From positions 1 through 56,313 of the forward strand of contig JAJDDE010000095.1 of NCBI GenBank assembly GCA_029260475.1: a stretch of 56,313 nt of DNA. The letters run 5' to 3'. The position numbers and the translations under genes were made by a program. This document shows, in pieces, positions 55,907 to 56,313 of the stretch (the stretch's first letter is position 1; the number at the start of each line of letters is the position of its first letter). Origin of the DNA: Phycisphaerales bacterium (GTDB taxonomy: Bacteria; Planctomycetota; Phycisphaerae; Phycisphaerales; UBA1924). Below the pieces are notes generated by a model. The model was not told where the DNA came from. It worked only from the letters and a program-made list of their open reading frames with translations, and ran no database searches.

Positions 55907-56313
55907 ATGTATGCTGTTCAAGAAGCACCGAATCAATACGAACCGACGAAGGGACTCTGTTCACTCGTCAGCTACCCCGAACGATGCACACTCTGGGGAG
56001 ACTCTCGCTATCGCGGCAACTGCGACGGCACGCTCTTCAAAGACCTCGTGCTCTGGTACGGACCAAAGAGCGTGGCCGACCCGATGCTCGGCTCCGGGAC
56101 GACCGCGGATGTCATGACCGGCCTGCGAGAACACGGACGCTTCCGGGGGAAGTTCTGGGGCAGTGACCTGAAACGCGGGTTCAACCTGTTGACCACCCCG
56201 CTCCCCGGCTCATTCGACTTCATCTGGGTGCATCCGCCGTATTGGGACATTGTCCGCTATTCAGATGCTGCGGCAGACCTGAGCACCATGCCCTCGTTCG
56301 AGGCGTATCGGCA
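55907..56313 (+). CDS. DNA methyltransferase, 3'-truncated by the window end
   Basis: The first 135 codons of an N4-cytosine or N6-adenine methyltransferase. Motif I is VADPMLGSGTTADVM (about residues 56-70) and motif IV is HPPYW (109-113), with His in place of the usual Asp/Asn/Ser. Motif I before motif IV with a short gap fits the gamma-like order. ATG at 55907 follows AAGGA at short distance; a second ATG at 55911 is out of frame. An orphan methyltransferase on such elements commonly protects against host restriction. Confidence 0.78.
   Translation, partial: MYAVQEAPNQYEPTKGLCSLVSYPERCTLWGDSRYRGNCDGTLFKDLVLWYGPKSVADPMLGSGTTADVMTGLREHGRFRGKFWGSDLKRGFNLLTTPLPGSFDFIWVHPPYWDIVRYSDAAADLSTMPSFEAYR

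Overview
The window reads as chromosome of a GC-rich planctomycete, most likely of the Phycisphaerae type, carrying a large accessory insertion. The lineage call is inference. It rests on two membrane proteins with the CGYD...CPECG zinc-ribbon signature, weak or absent Shine-Dalgarno sequences in the core genes, and intergenic palindromes of a kind I associate with that phylum.

Core part (1-21600). A biotin-dependent acyl-CoA carboxyltransferase of methylcrotonyl-CoA type (minus strand) faces three crotonase-fold proteins and a large acyl-CoA dehydrogenase. Together they suggest leucine or other branched acyl-CoA oxidation. Next come pyruvate (or branched-chain 2-oxoacid) dehydrogenase E1 alpha, a 94-residue protein overlapping it, E1 beta and, after a few unrelated genes, the E2 acyltransferase coupled to purU. 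The E3 gene is not in view. The rest is small membrane proteins, a GNAT acetyltransferase, a GrpB-family protein, a metallo-beta-lactamase/UMF1-transporter pair, a cupin, two zinc-ribbon membrane proteins and a tRNA-Gly(CCC).

Metal-efflux cassette (21652-42865). Immediately after the tRNA lies a 21.15 kb block in which every gene is on the minus strand. It is bounded by two imperfect 61-bp direct repeats built from the motif TGTAGTGCA. In transcription order it encodes: a Cys/His-rich exported protein, a CzcCBA-type RND efflux pump, a His-rich lipoprotein, a CDF transporter, a second Cys-rich exported protein, a CusCBA-type RND pump, a secreted five-repeat TRASH-like protein, an APC permease and a copper-type P1B ATPase. 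I saw no regulator and no recombinase inside it. Genes mostly overlap or abut, so it looks like one or two long operons moving metal from cytoplasm (ATPase, CDF) to periplasm (TRASH and lipoproteins) and out of the cell (RND pumps).

Plasmid/ICE-like backbone (42866-56313). It contains a DUF932 protein, an IS3-family element that has removed the 5' end of a type III modification gene, the intact restriction gene res, a winged-helix replication-initiator-like protein, ParA with a small partner, a 22-codon leader ORF coupled to an excisionase-like HTH protein, an ArdC-like antirestriction metallopeptidase, a DUF6573-like protein and the start of a DNA methyltransferase that runs off the window. 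The gaps in this part are unusually rich in perfect GC hairpins and include candidate origin and centromere regions.
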